DNA of 64,000 nt from Trichosporon coremiiforme (taxonomy: Eukaryota; Basidiomycota; Tremellomycetes; Trichosporonales; Trichosporonaceae). Position 1 is the stretch's first letter. Each line of letters starts with the position of its first letter. The stretch spans positions 124,001 to 188,000 of the forward strand of contig BCJJ01000029.1 in the NCBI GenBank assembly GCA_039545355.1, given 5' to 3'. The translations under genes and the position numbers were made by a program. This document shows positions 1 to 12,363 of this stretch, piece by piece. The notes under the pieces are model-generated. The model saw nothing but the letters and a program-made list of their open reading frames with translations, did no database searches and was not told the origin of the DNA.

Positions 1-127
1 GCTGCCGAGTCACCCACAACACGTACGTGCATCATGAGACTACATCCCTCAACTGCCCTGGCGCCCCATGTTTGCATGTCGCTGACCTGATGCAGCCCAA
101 CCCGACTCGAGCACAAAACGAAAGCGC

Positions 128-2863
128 ATGAGCGCTGATGCTGCCGCCTTGCAAGAGGCCAACGGTGGTGACAACCACGACCCGAAACGTCCACGGATGG
201 CGAACCCGAACGGAGCAAGCGATGCCTCGAACGGCAAGGACGTCAAGACAGAGGATGATGGACCAGGACGACCGCTGTCCAAGGATGTGCGCGAGGCGAT
301 CGCCGTCGTTATTGCTCAGTGAGTCCCGGGCTGACTACCCCTCTCGGTTGTAGCTGACAAACAGAATGGCCAAGAGCCTACCGCCTCCCATCAACAACCT
401 GCTCTCTTTGTCACTACCGCCCGACTTCTCGCGGTCAGATGAAAACACGCTGGGCTACATGCTGAAGCAGGACACGCTGACATGGGAGAACCTCGTGGTG
501 GGTGTTTTTCTCTTTTGACTCAGCCGGAACGCGTGCTGACCTCAGTCCACCATCCACCTGTTTACGGAGCATCTGCTCGCCCCTTCATCCTACCCGAACC
601 CGGTGCCGTCACTCTCGCGGATCCACCTCCCGGTGCCGCCTCTGCCCGCCCACTTCCCGCCGATGACGCTCTACTCGTTCTGCACCGCTCTCCATCAAAT
701 CCTGCTCCAGGTCGAGCCCCTGGACGACGGGTTCTCTCCGCTCGACTTTAAGCAGACGCAAGAACGCTGGGCGCTCATGCAGAAGACGCCCGGAAACGGC
801 GTGGGCACCCTGTCCGGCGAGTGGTTCACAGCGAGCGTCGACCTGCGCGAAGTCGAGGCTGCGAAAAAGAAGGTCAAGCTCGAACCAGGCAAGACACTTT
901 TGGAAACACTCGCGGAAACCGGCCAGAAGTTTGGATACGCCAAGGCCGTCGCCGTCCAGACGAGTGGCGTCCTCGGCGAGCCAGACGAGAAGGCCGTGCC
1001 GAAGCTCTCGGATGTCGTGATCCGGAGAGCGAGCCTGAAGGCGCAGCGGTGGAAGGACATTCTGAAGGCGCGTCGGACAGGTTCTTTCGATACGACACTG
1101 CACCCGGTGTCCGTCCCCCGTGTGTCGACGGGCGCGTTCACCCCGAGTTTTGCGCCGACGTACGACTCCAGCTCTGCCGCGGGCATGGGCTACGACTCTA
1201 CGCTCGACGCCATGCACGAGTCTGCTCGAGAGCGCAAGTACCTGAAGGAGTCGACGCAACACAATCTCCCCGAGGAGGGCTGGAAGGGCGTTCTCGCGAA
1301 GAAGCCCGAGAAGCCGGGCGACAAGCTCGAGGGCGAGGACGAGGCCGAGGTCAAGGTCGAGGAGTCTGTCGACGAAGTCCTGGCCGCGAACGCCGAGCGC
1401 ATCGAGGAGCTGCAGGAGTGGCAGGAGCTGCGTGTCCGGAAAGGCGACGCCACCTGGGTCAGCGACCGCGAGCAGGCCGTCGCGGACGAGCTGTTTGCGT
1501 CGCTCGCCAAGCTCGTTGGAACCTCCGACACCCCGCCGTCTGCCCTGGTCGACGCCAAGCCCGGAATGGCCCACACGCTCGCGAAACGCTTACTTGCGAA
1601 CCGGGCGCCGATCATCCGAGGCACCCTCGACCCTGCCCGTCCTCGTGCGCTGCACGACAACTCGACCATCCGGCTTAGGGCTCAGGCTGCGGCGCAGATC
1701 AACACGCAGGCGCCCTCGGCGCTCGGTCTGAACGGCGTCGCCGCGAGCCCGCACGTGCAACCACCAAAGGTGCAGCAGCCGTACGGCCAGCCGCAGGTGC
1801 GGGAACCGCCACCGCACACAATGCCCAACACGCCCAGGTATTACCCGCAGCAGCAGCGGCCGGCGTACGGCAGCGTACCCGCCATGTCGCCCCCGCAAGG
1901 CGGGCAGCAGCACATGGGACAGATGCGCATGTCGTACCAGGGCGGCGCGGCCGGCTCGCCGTCCTACCGCCCGCAAGCCCCGAACTACCCGCGCACGCCG
2001 ATGACGCCTGGCGCGCAGAACGCAAGCTTGGGCGGCCCCGTGCAGTCGCCGATGCCGCAGACGCCCGTCGGCCCCGGCTCGCCGATGCAGGCGCCGATGC
2101 AGCAGCAGCCGATGCAGTCGCCAATGTACCAGCGCATGGGCCCGGGACCGTCCAACCTCCGCCAGTCGTACATGCCCGGCTACGGCAGCCCCGTGCAGAT
2201 GCGCATGATGCCGCAGCAGGTGAGCCCGCAGGTCCAGGCCGCGATGCTCGGGATGCCGATACAGCAGCAGATGACGCCGCCGGGCATGACGCCCGGCGCC
2301 TTGACGCCCGGCAGCCACGGCAGCATGACGCCCGGCGGCATGATGCCGCAGCAGATGGTCGGCATGCAGGGCCAGGGCGTGCAGGGCGTCCAAGGCATGC
2401 AGGGCATGCAACAGCAAGGCATGGGTCAGCAGGGCATGATGCAGATGTCGCCGGGGATGAACATGGGCATGCCCATGATGGGCAACCCGGCCGTCTCGCC
2501 GCAGCCGCAGCAGAACCCGCAGATGTCCCCTGCCCAGCAACAGCAACAGCTGCAAGGCGTGCAAGGCGGCATGATGCAGTCCGGCATGCAGCCCAACGTG
2601 CAAATGCAGGGCATGCAGCAGGGCCAGATGCTGGGCCAGGGCATGATGGGCGTGCCCATGATGTCTGGTCAAATGTCTGGGCAAATGACCCCTCAAATGT
2701 CGGGACAAATGGGGCTCGGCGTCGGCGGCATGAGTCCGCAGCAACAGCAACAGCAGCAAATGCAGCAGAAGCAGATGCTGCACCAGCACCAGCAGCAGCA
2801 ACAACAGCAGATGGCGCAGCAGCAGCAACAGCAGATGGCGCAGCAGCAGCAACAGCAGATGCT

Positions 2864-2903
<40 letters not shown>

Positions 2904-3002
2904 ATGTTGCAGCAGCAGCAACATCAGCAGATGCTGCAGCAGCAGCAGATGCAGCAGCAGATGGCCATGCTGAACCGACAGCAGTATGCGCAGCAGCAGT
3001 AG
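128..3002 (+). CDS. Gln/Met-rich putative nuclear co-regulator, family not recognised
   Basis: Three exons fit: 128-318, 365-497 and 546-3002, giving about 926 residues. The introns are 46 and 48 nt with CTGAC branch sites, and frame is kept across both. The N-terminal third is ordinary folded-looking sequence with many Leu and Pro. A charged, coiled-coil-like stretch rich in Glu and Lys lies around residues 330-400. From about residue 510 to the stop the protein is dominated by Gln, Met, Pro and Gly, ending in long glutamine runs. Such tails are typical of fungal transcription co-activators and chromatin or Mediator-type subunits, so a nuclear regulatory role is inferred. I do not recognise a named domain. 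The start at 128 is the first in-frame ATG seen, but the window begins only 127 bases upstream, so a further 5' exon cannot be excluded. Confidence 0.75.
2738..2999 (+). repeat. CAG/CAA/ATG trinucleotide tract encoding poly-Gln
   Basis: This is an in-frame mixture of CAG and CAA codons with interspersed ATG and CAC, encoding runs of up to about a dozen glutamines at the C-terminus of the preceding gene. CAA interruptions break the pure CAG repeat. The tract is a likely site of length variation between strains. Confidence 0.9.
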
Positions 3003-4075
3003 TCCGCCGTCTCCTGCTTCCCCGACCCCCAACCCAGCCCGGTCACATCTTGCCCCGGCGCACCTCTTCCCCTCTTCCCACTCACATCCACCGCCTCTGC
3101 GCGCCACCTGGCCGTCAACAACCCCCCGCACCCAAGACACATGCGGACCTGTATCTCTTCTGGGCGAGTTTGGAACGAGGAGGGACGGAGCGGAAGAACG
3201 ATCAGACTGACGACCACACCGACACGCGAGACCCGAGCGAACAGTACGCAGCAGTAGCGAAGAAGAAGCAAGAAGCAAGAACCACCTCTCGTACAGGACT
3301 CGCAATTGGACCGTAGGATAGCACAGCATACAGTAGGCCACCGCAGAACCGCAGAGATGGGCGTGAACAGACCTCTGGTGTATCAGCATGTATTGTGGGT
3401 ATAATATCTGCTGCACGGTTTTGCATCACGGGTTGGGAGTCTCGAGTTTCGAGTCTCGAGTCGTCGCTGGGCCTGAGTTTGTACCCGTAGAGCCCATAGA
3501 GGCTCGGTGTTGCCCTCCCGTGCCCTCTCGAGCTCTCGATGCACCACGAAGATCACGAAGACCACGACGACCGAGCCGCCAGCAGGCAGCAGGCAGCAGG
3601 CAGCGGGCAGCGGGCAGTGGGCAGCAGGCAGTATCAGGAAATGTGACTGACAGCTGGGAGGCCTTGCCCCGCTCTTTGTTCCCGTGTTGGACAGCGTTGG
3701 ACAGCTGCAAACTCGCCGAGTGCAATGTCACTTGCAGCTCGAGTTTGCACCGGTAGCAGTGGCAGTCAGAGACAAGACGGCAGCGGGCAGCGACCTCACC
3801 CCGCCACCACGCCTGCTGATCGCTTGTCCGCAGAGCCGGAAAGCCGCATAACCCCGTGAGGCAGCCCGGGGTGGCTTCGATAGCCAGCTGATCAACTGCA
3901 GCGTACTGTGTTAGTTGACGAGACTGCGAGAGAACGAGTCGCGGCTGCGGCCCATCCGGCACTTTTCTCTTCTCTCCTTCAACCCAGAGACTCCGAGTCA
4001 GCAATCATTTCTCCTACTAACGGCTTATGAGTAAATTTGGTGTACATTAATCGAAACAACAAGCGCATGCAAATT
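3003..4075. other. Intergenic region between convergent genes, with a 7-bp minisatellite
   Basis: No coding region was recognised between the ends of the Gln-rich gene and the minus-strand DUF2237 gene. At 3582-3630 there are seven tandem copies of a 7-bp unit (GCAGGCA with GCGGGCA and GTGGGCA variants). Around 3436-3466 there is a short repeat of CTCGAGT-type words. The rest probably holds 3' untranslated sequence of both genes. Confidence 0.6.
3582..3630 (+). repeat. 7-bp minisatellite, seven units
   Basis: Seven head-to-tail 7-mers fill this stretch: GCAGGCA three times, GCGGGCA twice, GTGGGCA once, then GCAGGCA. It is non-coding as far as I can tell. Confidence 0.9.
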
Positions 4076-5035
4076 TCACGACCGTCTCGTAGGCCCCGTC
4101 CCGCTGCCCGCGCCCGCGTCGGGTGGAGGGCTGACGAGCCCCTCGCCCGTACTAATGGATGGGCGCCACTGGAACCGGAGCAGGTCAGCCATCGTCACTG
4201 TCTTGAGCGTGTCCATGGCCGTGGCGGCGAGGTCGACGCTGTGGAGTCAGCGATTTGAAAGGGCGCTCTCTGGAAGCTCGAGGGACTTACCGGGGAACAA
4301 CGGCGTCGCCGAGTCGCTCGCTGGCCATCATGGCCTCCTTCCAGCTGAGCGTTAGCTATAAGACTCCGCGAACATCAGCTTCATTGTCGCAGCAAGATCG
4401 CCAGGTCAAGGTCCCGCCCAGCGCCGCAGCCATTGAATTGCCGAGGTCCGCCGGAATCCCTGCTCCGCAGCATGTTCGCCACTCACCGCTCGACGCAGAG
4501 GCACCAGCGACACCCCTCTGTCAGCCCGATGAAGCCTGGGCGGCGCGAGGAAAGGTCGTTGCCTGGTGTCAGCGTCAGATCCGAGTGCTGGCTCGCAAAT
4601 TCCCCGGTGGGGCTGGTCCGAGGAAAGCGGTCGCGGGCCGAAGCGAGGAAGGCGCGCCGAGGAGGGTGCGGCCCGGTCATTGCACTAGCGTCCGCCGGAC
4701 ATCAGAGAAAATGCCGGAATGACGCTACCAGCTGCAATCCGCGCCGACCATACCGCTCGCGGTGCCTTCCTCGTCGTACTGGATTGCGCCTTCCTCGTCA
4801 GTAGCACTCACCCTGCGACTTGCTGAACTCGAGGAACTCCTTCGTGACGACACCGCCGACGTAGTGCTTTCCCGGATCCTCGTCGCTTCCCCAACAATAC
4901 CCATCCCGGAAGAAGCCCGTGGGATGCTCGCGATCACCGGGACGGGTGAGCGGCTGCAGGGGGCCGTGGAGGACTGGATATCAGCGAAGGAAGATGCAGG
5001 AACGCACCGTTGAGCTTGTCAGTCTCGATTGCCAT
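4076..5035 (-). CDS. DUF2237 (COG3651-type) family protein
   Basis: Five minus-strand exons give an uninterrupted 160-residue product: 5008-5035, 4812-4973, 4487-4562, 4291-4344 and 4076-4238. Introns of 34, 249, 142 and 52 nt all start GT and end AG, and the frame is maintained. The protein shows the DUF2237 signature in order: LHGPLQPLT, then TGFFRDGYC, then KEFLEFSKSQGNDLS, then GLTEGCRWCLCVERWKEA. The conserved Cys, Arg, Asp and Trp positions are present. The family is small and widespread in bacteria and fungi with no established biochemical role, so none is assigned. The C-terminal 25 residues are Pro/Gly-rich and probably disordered. The longest uninterrupted exons are only about 160 nt, so the gene is easily missed. 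Confidence 0.88.
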
Positions 5036-6045
5036 GGTGCTCGCCCAGCGCTTCGGAAGGAGGTGCTTAAGAAGGCGGGCGGGGAGCATTGAATCGGTGC
5101 GCTTATGCTGCTGAGGTTGAGCACGGCAGGAGAGAAAGTCTGAGATAAGAGCTTGGTGGAGGTCAGAGTGTGTGGAGGTCGGCGGCGAGATGGTGACATC
5201 AGGTGAGGGCGATCAGGCGGGGGAGATTTGGCCCCGCAGTGGCAGTCAGGCCAGTGCTTAGGCGTGCTGTTCCTCGATCGCCTGGGTTCCATTTCAGGCA
5301 CGACAGTCAGTCAGTCCCTCGTGGTTTTCGACGCTCACTTAGAAGAGACTTTGGGCTGCTGCTAGGCCCAGCAACACATACATCGTCACTTCGTCTGCAA
5401 ACCTCTACGAGAAGTTCAACGTGTCATGTATGCGTACTGCCCTCTTTTTGCTTGCTGTGTCTGCGCCGAAGACTGATGATCAAGCTCTCTGAGGAGAAAG
5501 GCTTAGCAGCGCTCGGAATATCCAGGCGGCGCCAGAGCCACCAACCCGTCATCGCTGCTGACCGCCGGGCTGGCTATCGGGCGGCTCTGAGTCGCTCGGT
5601 GGAGGAACGAGGATCTGATATGCATGGATGCCTACCACCTTCCTCCACTCCATCCGTCATCCATCCCCAGGAGTTCGCTCGAACCAGGCGCTAACGACTG
5701 TGAAGTTCGGCCAGCGTACGGATGTGGCTCGAGGACGAATGTGGCCGAAGAACAACCCGACCACCGTTCCACGTTCTGCGCCTCTCACTGCTCGGACCAA
5801 CCTTGACATACCTTGTTGGTTGGAATGACATCTTCGTTTCCTCATTCGCCTCACTCCCCGACATCCTCACCTCACATTCGCCCAACCTCGTCTCTATACC
5901 TGTCATCATATTTCAACAAAGACCTCTGAACAGTATAGCCGTTCACAAGCTCTAACCTGATTGCCCTTAAACCCTAGCATCGGCGTTGACATTGAACCAG
6001 ACCCTCCACTGCAGCCCCAGCCACACCCATCCCTGTCTGTCCCTG
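5036..6045. other. Divergent intergenic region
   Basis: About 1 kb lies between the DUF2237 start (minus) and the start of the next plus-strand gene. It presumably carries both promoters. CT-rich stretches near 5850-5990 resemble fungal core-promoter or 5'UTR sequence. I see no convincing reading frame or repeat. Confidence 0.5.
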
Positions 6046-6964
6046 ATGAATATCGACAGCAGACTGCAGCGCGAGTCGGACAACCAGCCTTACTTGACCA
6101 AGGGCAAGGAGGTTCTCGAGGATTCCCTGCTCGAGGGTCAGTTCGCTGCGCGCTCCGTGCTCCGAAACGAGAAAACGACACCGGTGCGCGGGGTGTTAGC
6201 GTTCGTTTTACCATCTCCCACGACCCCAGCCTGTGACAGTCTCGACACAGGCGTCTGCGATGAGCTCGTCAAGCAGCCTGATCTTGACTTCACGCGCCTG
6301 TGGGTGTGGAACCATCAATATGAGCCTGGCCAACCTGCATCGAGCAAGCTGGTGGAAGAGGCGACAAAGAAGACGAGCAGCAACGCGCCCCCTCAGACCT
6401 CGCCGCGGCAGATTCTCAGCCTCCCGAATGTGAGGGGGATCTGTCTGGAGAACGCCAGACCAAGCAATGTTGGTCTGGAGCTGCTATGGTTCCTCCGCAG
6501 TCTCACGAACGGGGACGTGAAGAAGATCTGCTCATCACTGGAGCAGACCGTATGGTGCGCGGCGTGAGGTCGAGTAGCAGCTGACAACAGGACCGGAGCC
6601 GCTTCTGACATCCCCGACCCAGCGAGCTTCCTCGACTCTCTCGCGAGTGGGACCATTTTGGAGGTGCCGGACGTGACATCGTACGGCGTCCGCAGTCCCC
6701 CAGACTACACTTACATTCTGGTGAGTAGATCAACACGACAGGACTGACAAGCAGGACTTTCACCACAACTCGTGCATCGTATTCTGCCCCGATGGGAAGA
6801 GACATAACATTGAGCTGAGGAGCTTCAGTCCCCGCTTCCTCGCCGACATCAGTCGGGTTGCGCTCAGTCCCAGTGAATCGGGGCGGGGGTCCGAGATCTG
6901 TGAAAGCGAGACCAGCAATTCGGATGAGGTGCAGGCCGGCTACTTCGACGTCTCTGCCCCATGA
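6046..6964 (+). CDS. Hypothetical protein, family not recognised
   Basis: Three exons, 6046-6554, 6591-6720 and 6755-6964, join in frame to give 282 residues. The introns are 36 and 34 nt with CTGAC followed closely by CAG. An alternative donor 12 nt further on (GTGAGG at 6567) would keep the frame but leave a 24-nt intron, which is too short. The product is soluble-looking, with no signal peptide or membrane segment. A central hydrophobic stretch (LELLWFLRSL) and a C-terminal part rich in Ser and Glu are visible. No known motif was found. Intron structure and codon quality support a real gene, but the start ATG is not strongly defined. Confidence 0.55.
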
Positions 6965-9900
6965 ACGGAGCTTTCTGGGACTCACATCTCATTTCCACTG
7001 TAACATATCCGCCAGCTCAACTACCACAATTCTCCGTCCTTAATTCTTGCGCAACGCTCTGTGTCTCGCTCACGGGATAACATGCGACTCGCCGCCCACT
7101 ATAATCCAGCAGCCATGCAACTCACGCCGTCTCTTCGCCCTTAGCTCCGGCCGCTTTCCGCTTCGGAAACTCGACAAGAGAGGGGAGGCCGACGCTGCCC
7201 CACACTGTGTACGCGACGAGCAACAAAGGAGCTATGAGATGTTCTTGTTCGTCCTCTTAGCCTCGTTCCATTCCACCCTACTGCAAAATGTTTGGGGAGC
7301 GTTCCGTTCCCGAGCTCGGGCTCTTACACCTCAACAGCTGAACCTGGGTCGTCGTCCCGTCGACAACGCCATGGGAGCTTGAGCCTTCGGCTCCTGGTGC
7401 ACCAACTTAGCAGGCTGACGGGCTTGAAGGGCAGATGAGGCGAACGATCTGACAGGAACGGCGGCCGGCAGGAGAAGCCTCCAGCGGCGGAAGGAGCGAC
7501 AGAGAGTTGCTCGGAAAACCGTTCAGCAGCTCGCATGAGCCTTCGGGCCCCATTGCCGCTCCCAAGCGCTGCGCTCGGCCACGGAGTGTGCGCAGCACAG
7601 CCGAACGATTCCAGTGACGGACATTGCATGCCGTTCAGCGCTTGCATAGTATGCAGAGCGTGCACGCGCAGAGTGCGAAGTGCGGAAACGTACCCCCGTG
7701 TCTCGTGCATCCGTCCAACTGTGCGAGTGACACAGATCCACAGATCACATGCCCAAACACCTCCACGCTGCGCACGCCCACTGTGATGCCACGCCACCTT
7801 TTGGGCGGTACGGGGTTGCAATTTGTATTAAATATGCTGTTATATTCACATTTTCGCAAAGTATTCGTCCTAAATTTCGGTTGGTTGCACTGCACTGAGA
7901 GGCGGACCTGGCGGCCCGATTGGGCCGAGCGGCGCCGGTGCAAGAGCTACGACCCAGCGGCCGCGACGCCGCTGCGGTTCTCCTCGGGTCCCGAAACTTA
8001 CCCGGATACCCATCTCTGCAGCCCTGCGGATCGCACCGTATCTGACGGCGGAGAGGGCTTCGCACTGTGCCTTCATTACGCGCAGGAAGAGAGGAACAGG
8101 AACAAACTCGAGGTACTGATAGAGACGGACAGGCGGAGCGTCCACGTGAACTGTTTCCGCATTTCTGTAATCCAGATACGGCATCACACGCATTCCAGAC
8201 GTAGCGTTGTCAGTTACATGTGGCGAGGGTAATGGACTTGGCACGAAAATGCATGGGGATTTACAGGGATGCGGATGTATGAGAGCTACGGCCGCTGCTG
8301 AACGGCAGGCGAGGGCGGGAGGGATCTCGAGGCTTAAAGGGGGTATATCTCGTTCTCATTCCGTCGCAAGAACTCCAGGTGATAAGCTCTTCCTTCAGTC
8401 GGCGCGGCTGACTTCACACAACCTCGATTCAGCTGATACACCCGACTTAGCCAGATACAACGCTTCGTTCAGATCGTGTTATTCACCATCGCTTGGAGTC
8501 GCTCACGGCGCAAGAGCGCCGGATACGATGCACCCTTCCGTTCCGGTTCTGGAGCGAGACCAAATCACTAAAATCAGCCCCACATCTGCGATCAGGATAG
8601 CGATCGTCGGTGATCTCTCATTGAGCTCGGTGTGGAGTTCGCCAGATAGCGCTCCAGCGTGCGGCGGGCAACTGCGATAACTTAGTATGGTTGCGGAGCA
8701 CCACTCGCACCCCCAACGGGCGAGCCAGGCGTATGGCACCGATCTTCGGATCGGTATTCGCATCTGCGGATGAAATGCTTCTACCTATTCCTTGGTGAAC
8801 GCGGAGGGTTCAGCAATGGGCATCAGAGCGCGGGGCACTGCTCGCCTCCTCCAAAACATTCTCCGTAACGCTTCTGTCGGTGCTCGGAGCAGCTGCATGA
8901 CGAGCTAGAAGCATTTCCAACGACTGATGGGCTGTGGTTAGCCCTCGGTGGTCGGTGATTGGGATGACTCGAGATGCACTCGGAGCGTTGCTCGCTTCCG
9001 CCGTGAACATTCTCAGAGCCACTGTGACGGACCAGCCGCATAACGGCCCGAAAGAGATATCACGGATGATAGAGGCATGATCCATGACGAGTTCGGAGCA
9101 GTGCTCGCTTCGTCCGAATCCGCTCAGTGTTGTCTGTGATGGGAGCGGCGGACGCCGACGATGCGTTTCGGAACTTTGTTCGCGTCGCCACTATCGCGCT
9201 TCAAGAACAGGACAGGCGCGTTCCGTCTATGCTTGATAGTGTCGCGGTGTTACCAGGCAGGGGGTTGCATTTCTGGCTACTCGGAGGCTGCGCTTTGCTG
9301 GCTTCCAGATCATCGTTGGAATTTCATGCCTCACAGCAACGCCAAGCAGGAGACTTTGCTCCAGGCTGGCTCGAGCGTCGAATCAGTTCCATCACGAATA
9401 TCTCGAGAATATTTCTGGGGTGTACCCTGAGGTAGAGCGTGAAGAAGACACCTGGGGCGGCCGGAGGGGGCGGGGCAAGCGGCGAGGGGATGGGTTGACG
9501 AGGCGGCGAGAGGTGGGCGGAGCCTCATGTGAATGACGATGACGGCATGACGATTCGACACTGTCAGAAACCAACGAAAAGAGCGAAGTCGAGCAGCGAA
9601 AGAGTTGGCTCGAGGTGGAGAAGGCGTCGAGAATGGGCAGACAGTGCATTGTCGATTGCCCGACGAAATGAAGTAAGGCCAGTGGGTGCTGAGAGGCGGA
9701 TCACGTGTGGTCGATTCGCCTGAGTTCCACTTCCGCAATCCGCAATTAACTTCCCTGGCCTCACACCGCAAGCGATCTCGCTTGCGACTCTATTGCGCGG
9801 CCGGCACTCACTCGTTGCGCAGAGAATGCCCTCTTCCGTTAAAGATTGTGCGTGACGCTCATGCAACAGTCTGAAACTCTAAACCTGCGTTGTTATTTTC

Positions 9901-11573
9901 CTGAGTGTGAGAGGGTAGCAATAGAGACTCTCCCCTCAACGCTCACTCCTCACACCACCTGCTTGCTTCCTTCATCGTGGGTCGCAGTTCAGTACTTCCT
10001 GGTGGTCAACTCAATAATATTCGCCAATACTCAACGTCCTCCGGTGCCTCTCACATTCTCTTCGACGTATCCTCCACAACTCCTCTGACAAGACCCCGCT
10101 CGCTTGCGAATCGATGCTCTTTTTCTGAGGCGGGACACAGCACTCTCCAAGGAAACTGTCGCCACTGCCTCCCACCTGCACTATTCGGCGCTCGTCTCGC
10201 CACCTGCTCGTATCTTGTCGAGACTCGGCATCACAAGATTGAGAGGCGCCTTTCGACACGTAGCGCTCGACACGTAGCGCATGGTTCTGACATGGGGGTG
10301 GTTTCTCTTGTAGCCTCCACCAAGGCTCCCTCCAGCCCACCACAATTATCCAGAGAATGGGAGCTGACTCGCCGTCTGGCCCTTTCTGCATAACGATGCC
10401 TGTTCGCTTCGGGCTCAGCTTGCACTTTCTGGTATCTGAGAAGGCCCTGCAAGGTGCTTTGCGATGGCGGCGTAAGCTTGCTGTGAACTCACTGAGAGTC
10501 GGTGTAGAGCTCCCATATCGACAAAGACGGTAGGCATCGGGAAGTGGCATCTTTCAGCTGCATGGCATTGAAATCGACGTGTGGCACTTGCGTGAGCCTG
10601 ATACTACGGTTTCTCCCTCTCGCTGACACTCCGGGCTCACTTAGGCGTGCGTGCGATACGTTGAAGCAAGGTCGACAACATTCCTCAGCATCGCTAATGA
10701 GGCTGACAACAGCGTGTTATCTAACCACTGCTCCTTCAGCGACTGGAGTTTGTCATACCCCTCTCCGACTGGACTGTGGAGCTGCACGTGTTCCGCTTAC
10801 GTATGGGATCGGAAGGGTGTCCAACAAGCAGCAGCATAGACGTTTGCGAGTTTGACAACCTCTTTGATGGTAGGCGGGTCTTCAGCTCGCCGCTGGCCAC
10901 GTCTTGTCTGCGATAGCGAAGTGCACGCAAGTCGACCGAGAAGGAGACCGCTCCAGTGGGCTAGCTGCAAAGCACCGCACCACCACTCGTCAATACCTCA
11001 CTGAGTGTTTGCTGTGTATCTATTGTACGGAGTGCGTGCGTCATCTGCCCGCGCCTTCGTTCAACACATACACGGCATGTGCCAGAATCTCAAGGGCAAA
11101 CGCAGGTCACAGCGGCATATCGAGGGCCCGCAGAAGACGAAGTTTTGTTAGACAGATATTATCGCGACGGCAACCTTGGCAGGAGACCTCGATAGTTCGA
11201 TCGGCGAGTGGACCCTTCTACCATTGCACCTGGAAAGTTGGGAACATAACGGACATCTAGCTGTGGTTCGACGAAAAGCGCTTCTGATGATTCCGAGCAG
11301 TCAGGTCGTCCGCTTTCCCTCTATGCATTATTCGCTCATCTCGCCTATCCCCTGCTTATGATGCGGCCGGCAGCAATGCCGGCGCGACGCGCGTCAGCAG
11401 AACGCCATCGCACGACTCGCGACCATCCTAACTCGCTGACTTGCCGACTCGAACTTTCGTACATCTCCGTGCGGGGTCCCACACCTTCTCAGGAACTAGC
11501 CCACCGGCGACTTAAGCAGACGGAAGTCGGCTCTTGACTTTCTGCTTGCTCTTCATCGCAAACCATCACCGCA
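6965..11573. other. Long gene-free stretch (4.6 kb)
   Basis: Reading both strands and testing for short introns, I found no protein that resembles a known family or that can be extended across plausible splice sites. Scattered open frames of 60-200 codons here have atypical composition and are treated as chance. A weak tandem repeat lies at 8826-9116. Base composition is more mixed than in the flanking genes. It could be decayed mobile or duplicated sequence, or long regulatory DNA upstream of the acetyltransferase. Confidence 0.5.
8826..9116 (+). repeat. Three diverged copies of a ~120-145 bp unit
   Basis: Three similar blocks sit at 8826-8862, 8972-9014 and 9086-9116. All contain a core like CTCGGAGC(A/G)(T/G)TGCTCGCTTC. 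The first two continue into a shared AACATTCTC. Spacing is about 144 and 119 bases. The copies are imperfect and were identified by eye. Confidence 0.5.
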
Positions 11574-12363
11574 ATGCCTCGCCCAGCTCCCCCTCTGACG
11601 CTGATTACGGACCCCAGTCCCGCGACTGTCGACGCGCTCGCGCAGAGCTACGTCCGTTCCTTCGCCCTGGACACTTTCTACCCCTCCTCGGCCCAGTTTG
11701 AGGGTTTGCCGAAGGAGGAGCAGGAGCACTGGCACCTCCTCCAGATGAAGCAGGTTGCGTACCGCTCTCTCGTGAACCCGGAGCATGAGGTGTGGACCAT
11801 CCTGGAGGGCGAGGGGGATGCGCCGGAAGGCGCTATCGGAGATCGCGATGTTGCGGCGCTGTTCATCCTGAAGAAGAAGATGCCGAAGTGAGTTTGCTCG
11901 AACTACTGTGAGCTGACGCAAGATCGAGTGATCCGACACCGTACGATGCCGAGCTCGAAAACCTCCCAGAGATTGCTAAGAAGCGCATGGAAACGGTACG
12001 TGTCTTGAAGCGACTGTGCTGATTGATAGCTCTTTGAAACCACTGCGGGACTCACGAGAGACTTCTACCCGGATGAGTGCTACCATGTCTCGTGGCTGGG
12101 CGTCGTCCCCGACTACCAAGGAAAGGGATACGGCGGAGCCATGACGCGATACGCACTCCAGCGGGGGAAGGAGGCGGGCGAGAACGTCCGGCTGCACACG
12201 CACATCCAGGAGAATGTACGTCGATTCGAAGACTCGAGCTGACGTCCAGGTCAACTTCTACGCTCGATACGGGTTCGAGAACAAGGGCAAGGTCGAGTGG
12301 GTGCAGGAGGGAGTGCCGCACGAGTTCTGGTGTCTCGTCGCTCCGACGGGGAAGAGCTCCTAA
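11574..12363 (+). CDS. GNAT-family N-acetyltransferase
   Basis: Four exons (11574-11887, 11923-11995, 12030-12215, 12250-12363) give 228 residues, with three introns of only 34-35 nt. The C-terminal half has the acetyl-CoA binding core of the GNAT fold. A beta strand SWLGVVPDY leads into the Q-x-x-G-x-G motif (YQGKGYGG) and its helix, followed by LHTHIQENVNFYARYGFE, the usual N-x-x-x-Y region near the end of GNAT domains. The N-terminal part matches the layout of fungal GNATs with a PxxxFYPSS-type start. The substrate cannot be told from sequence; small-molecule acetylation or detoxification is common for such stand-alone enzymes. It lies alone upstream of tafazzin on the same strand. Confidence 0.9.

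Noticed and set aside
1590..3416. 608-codon minus-strand open frame rich in Leu and His
   Set aside because: It is the antisense of the Gln/Met codon repeats of the first gene, with no independent support.
10011..10550. 179-codon minus-strand open frame
   Set aside because: It has no family resemblance and lies in random-looking DNA. It could be real but I cannot support it.
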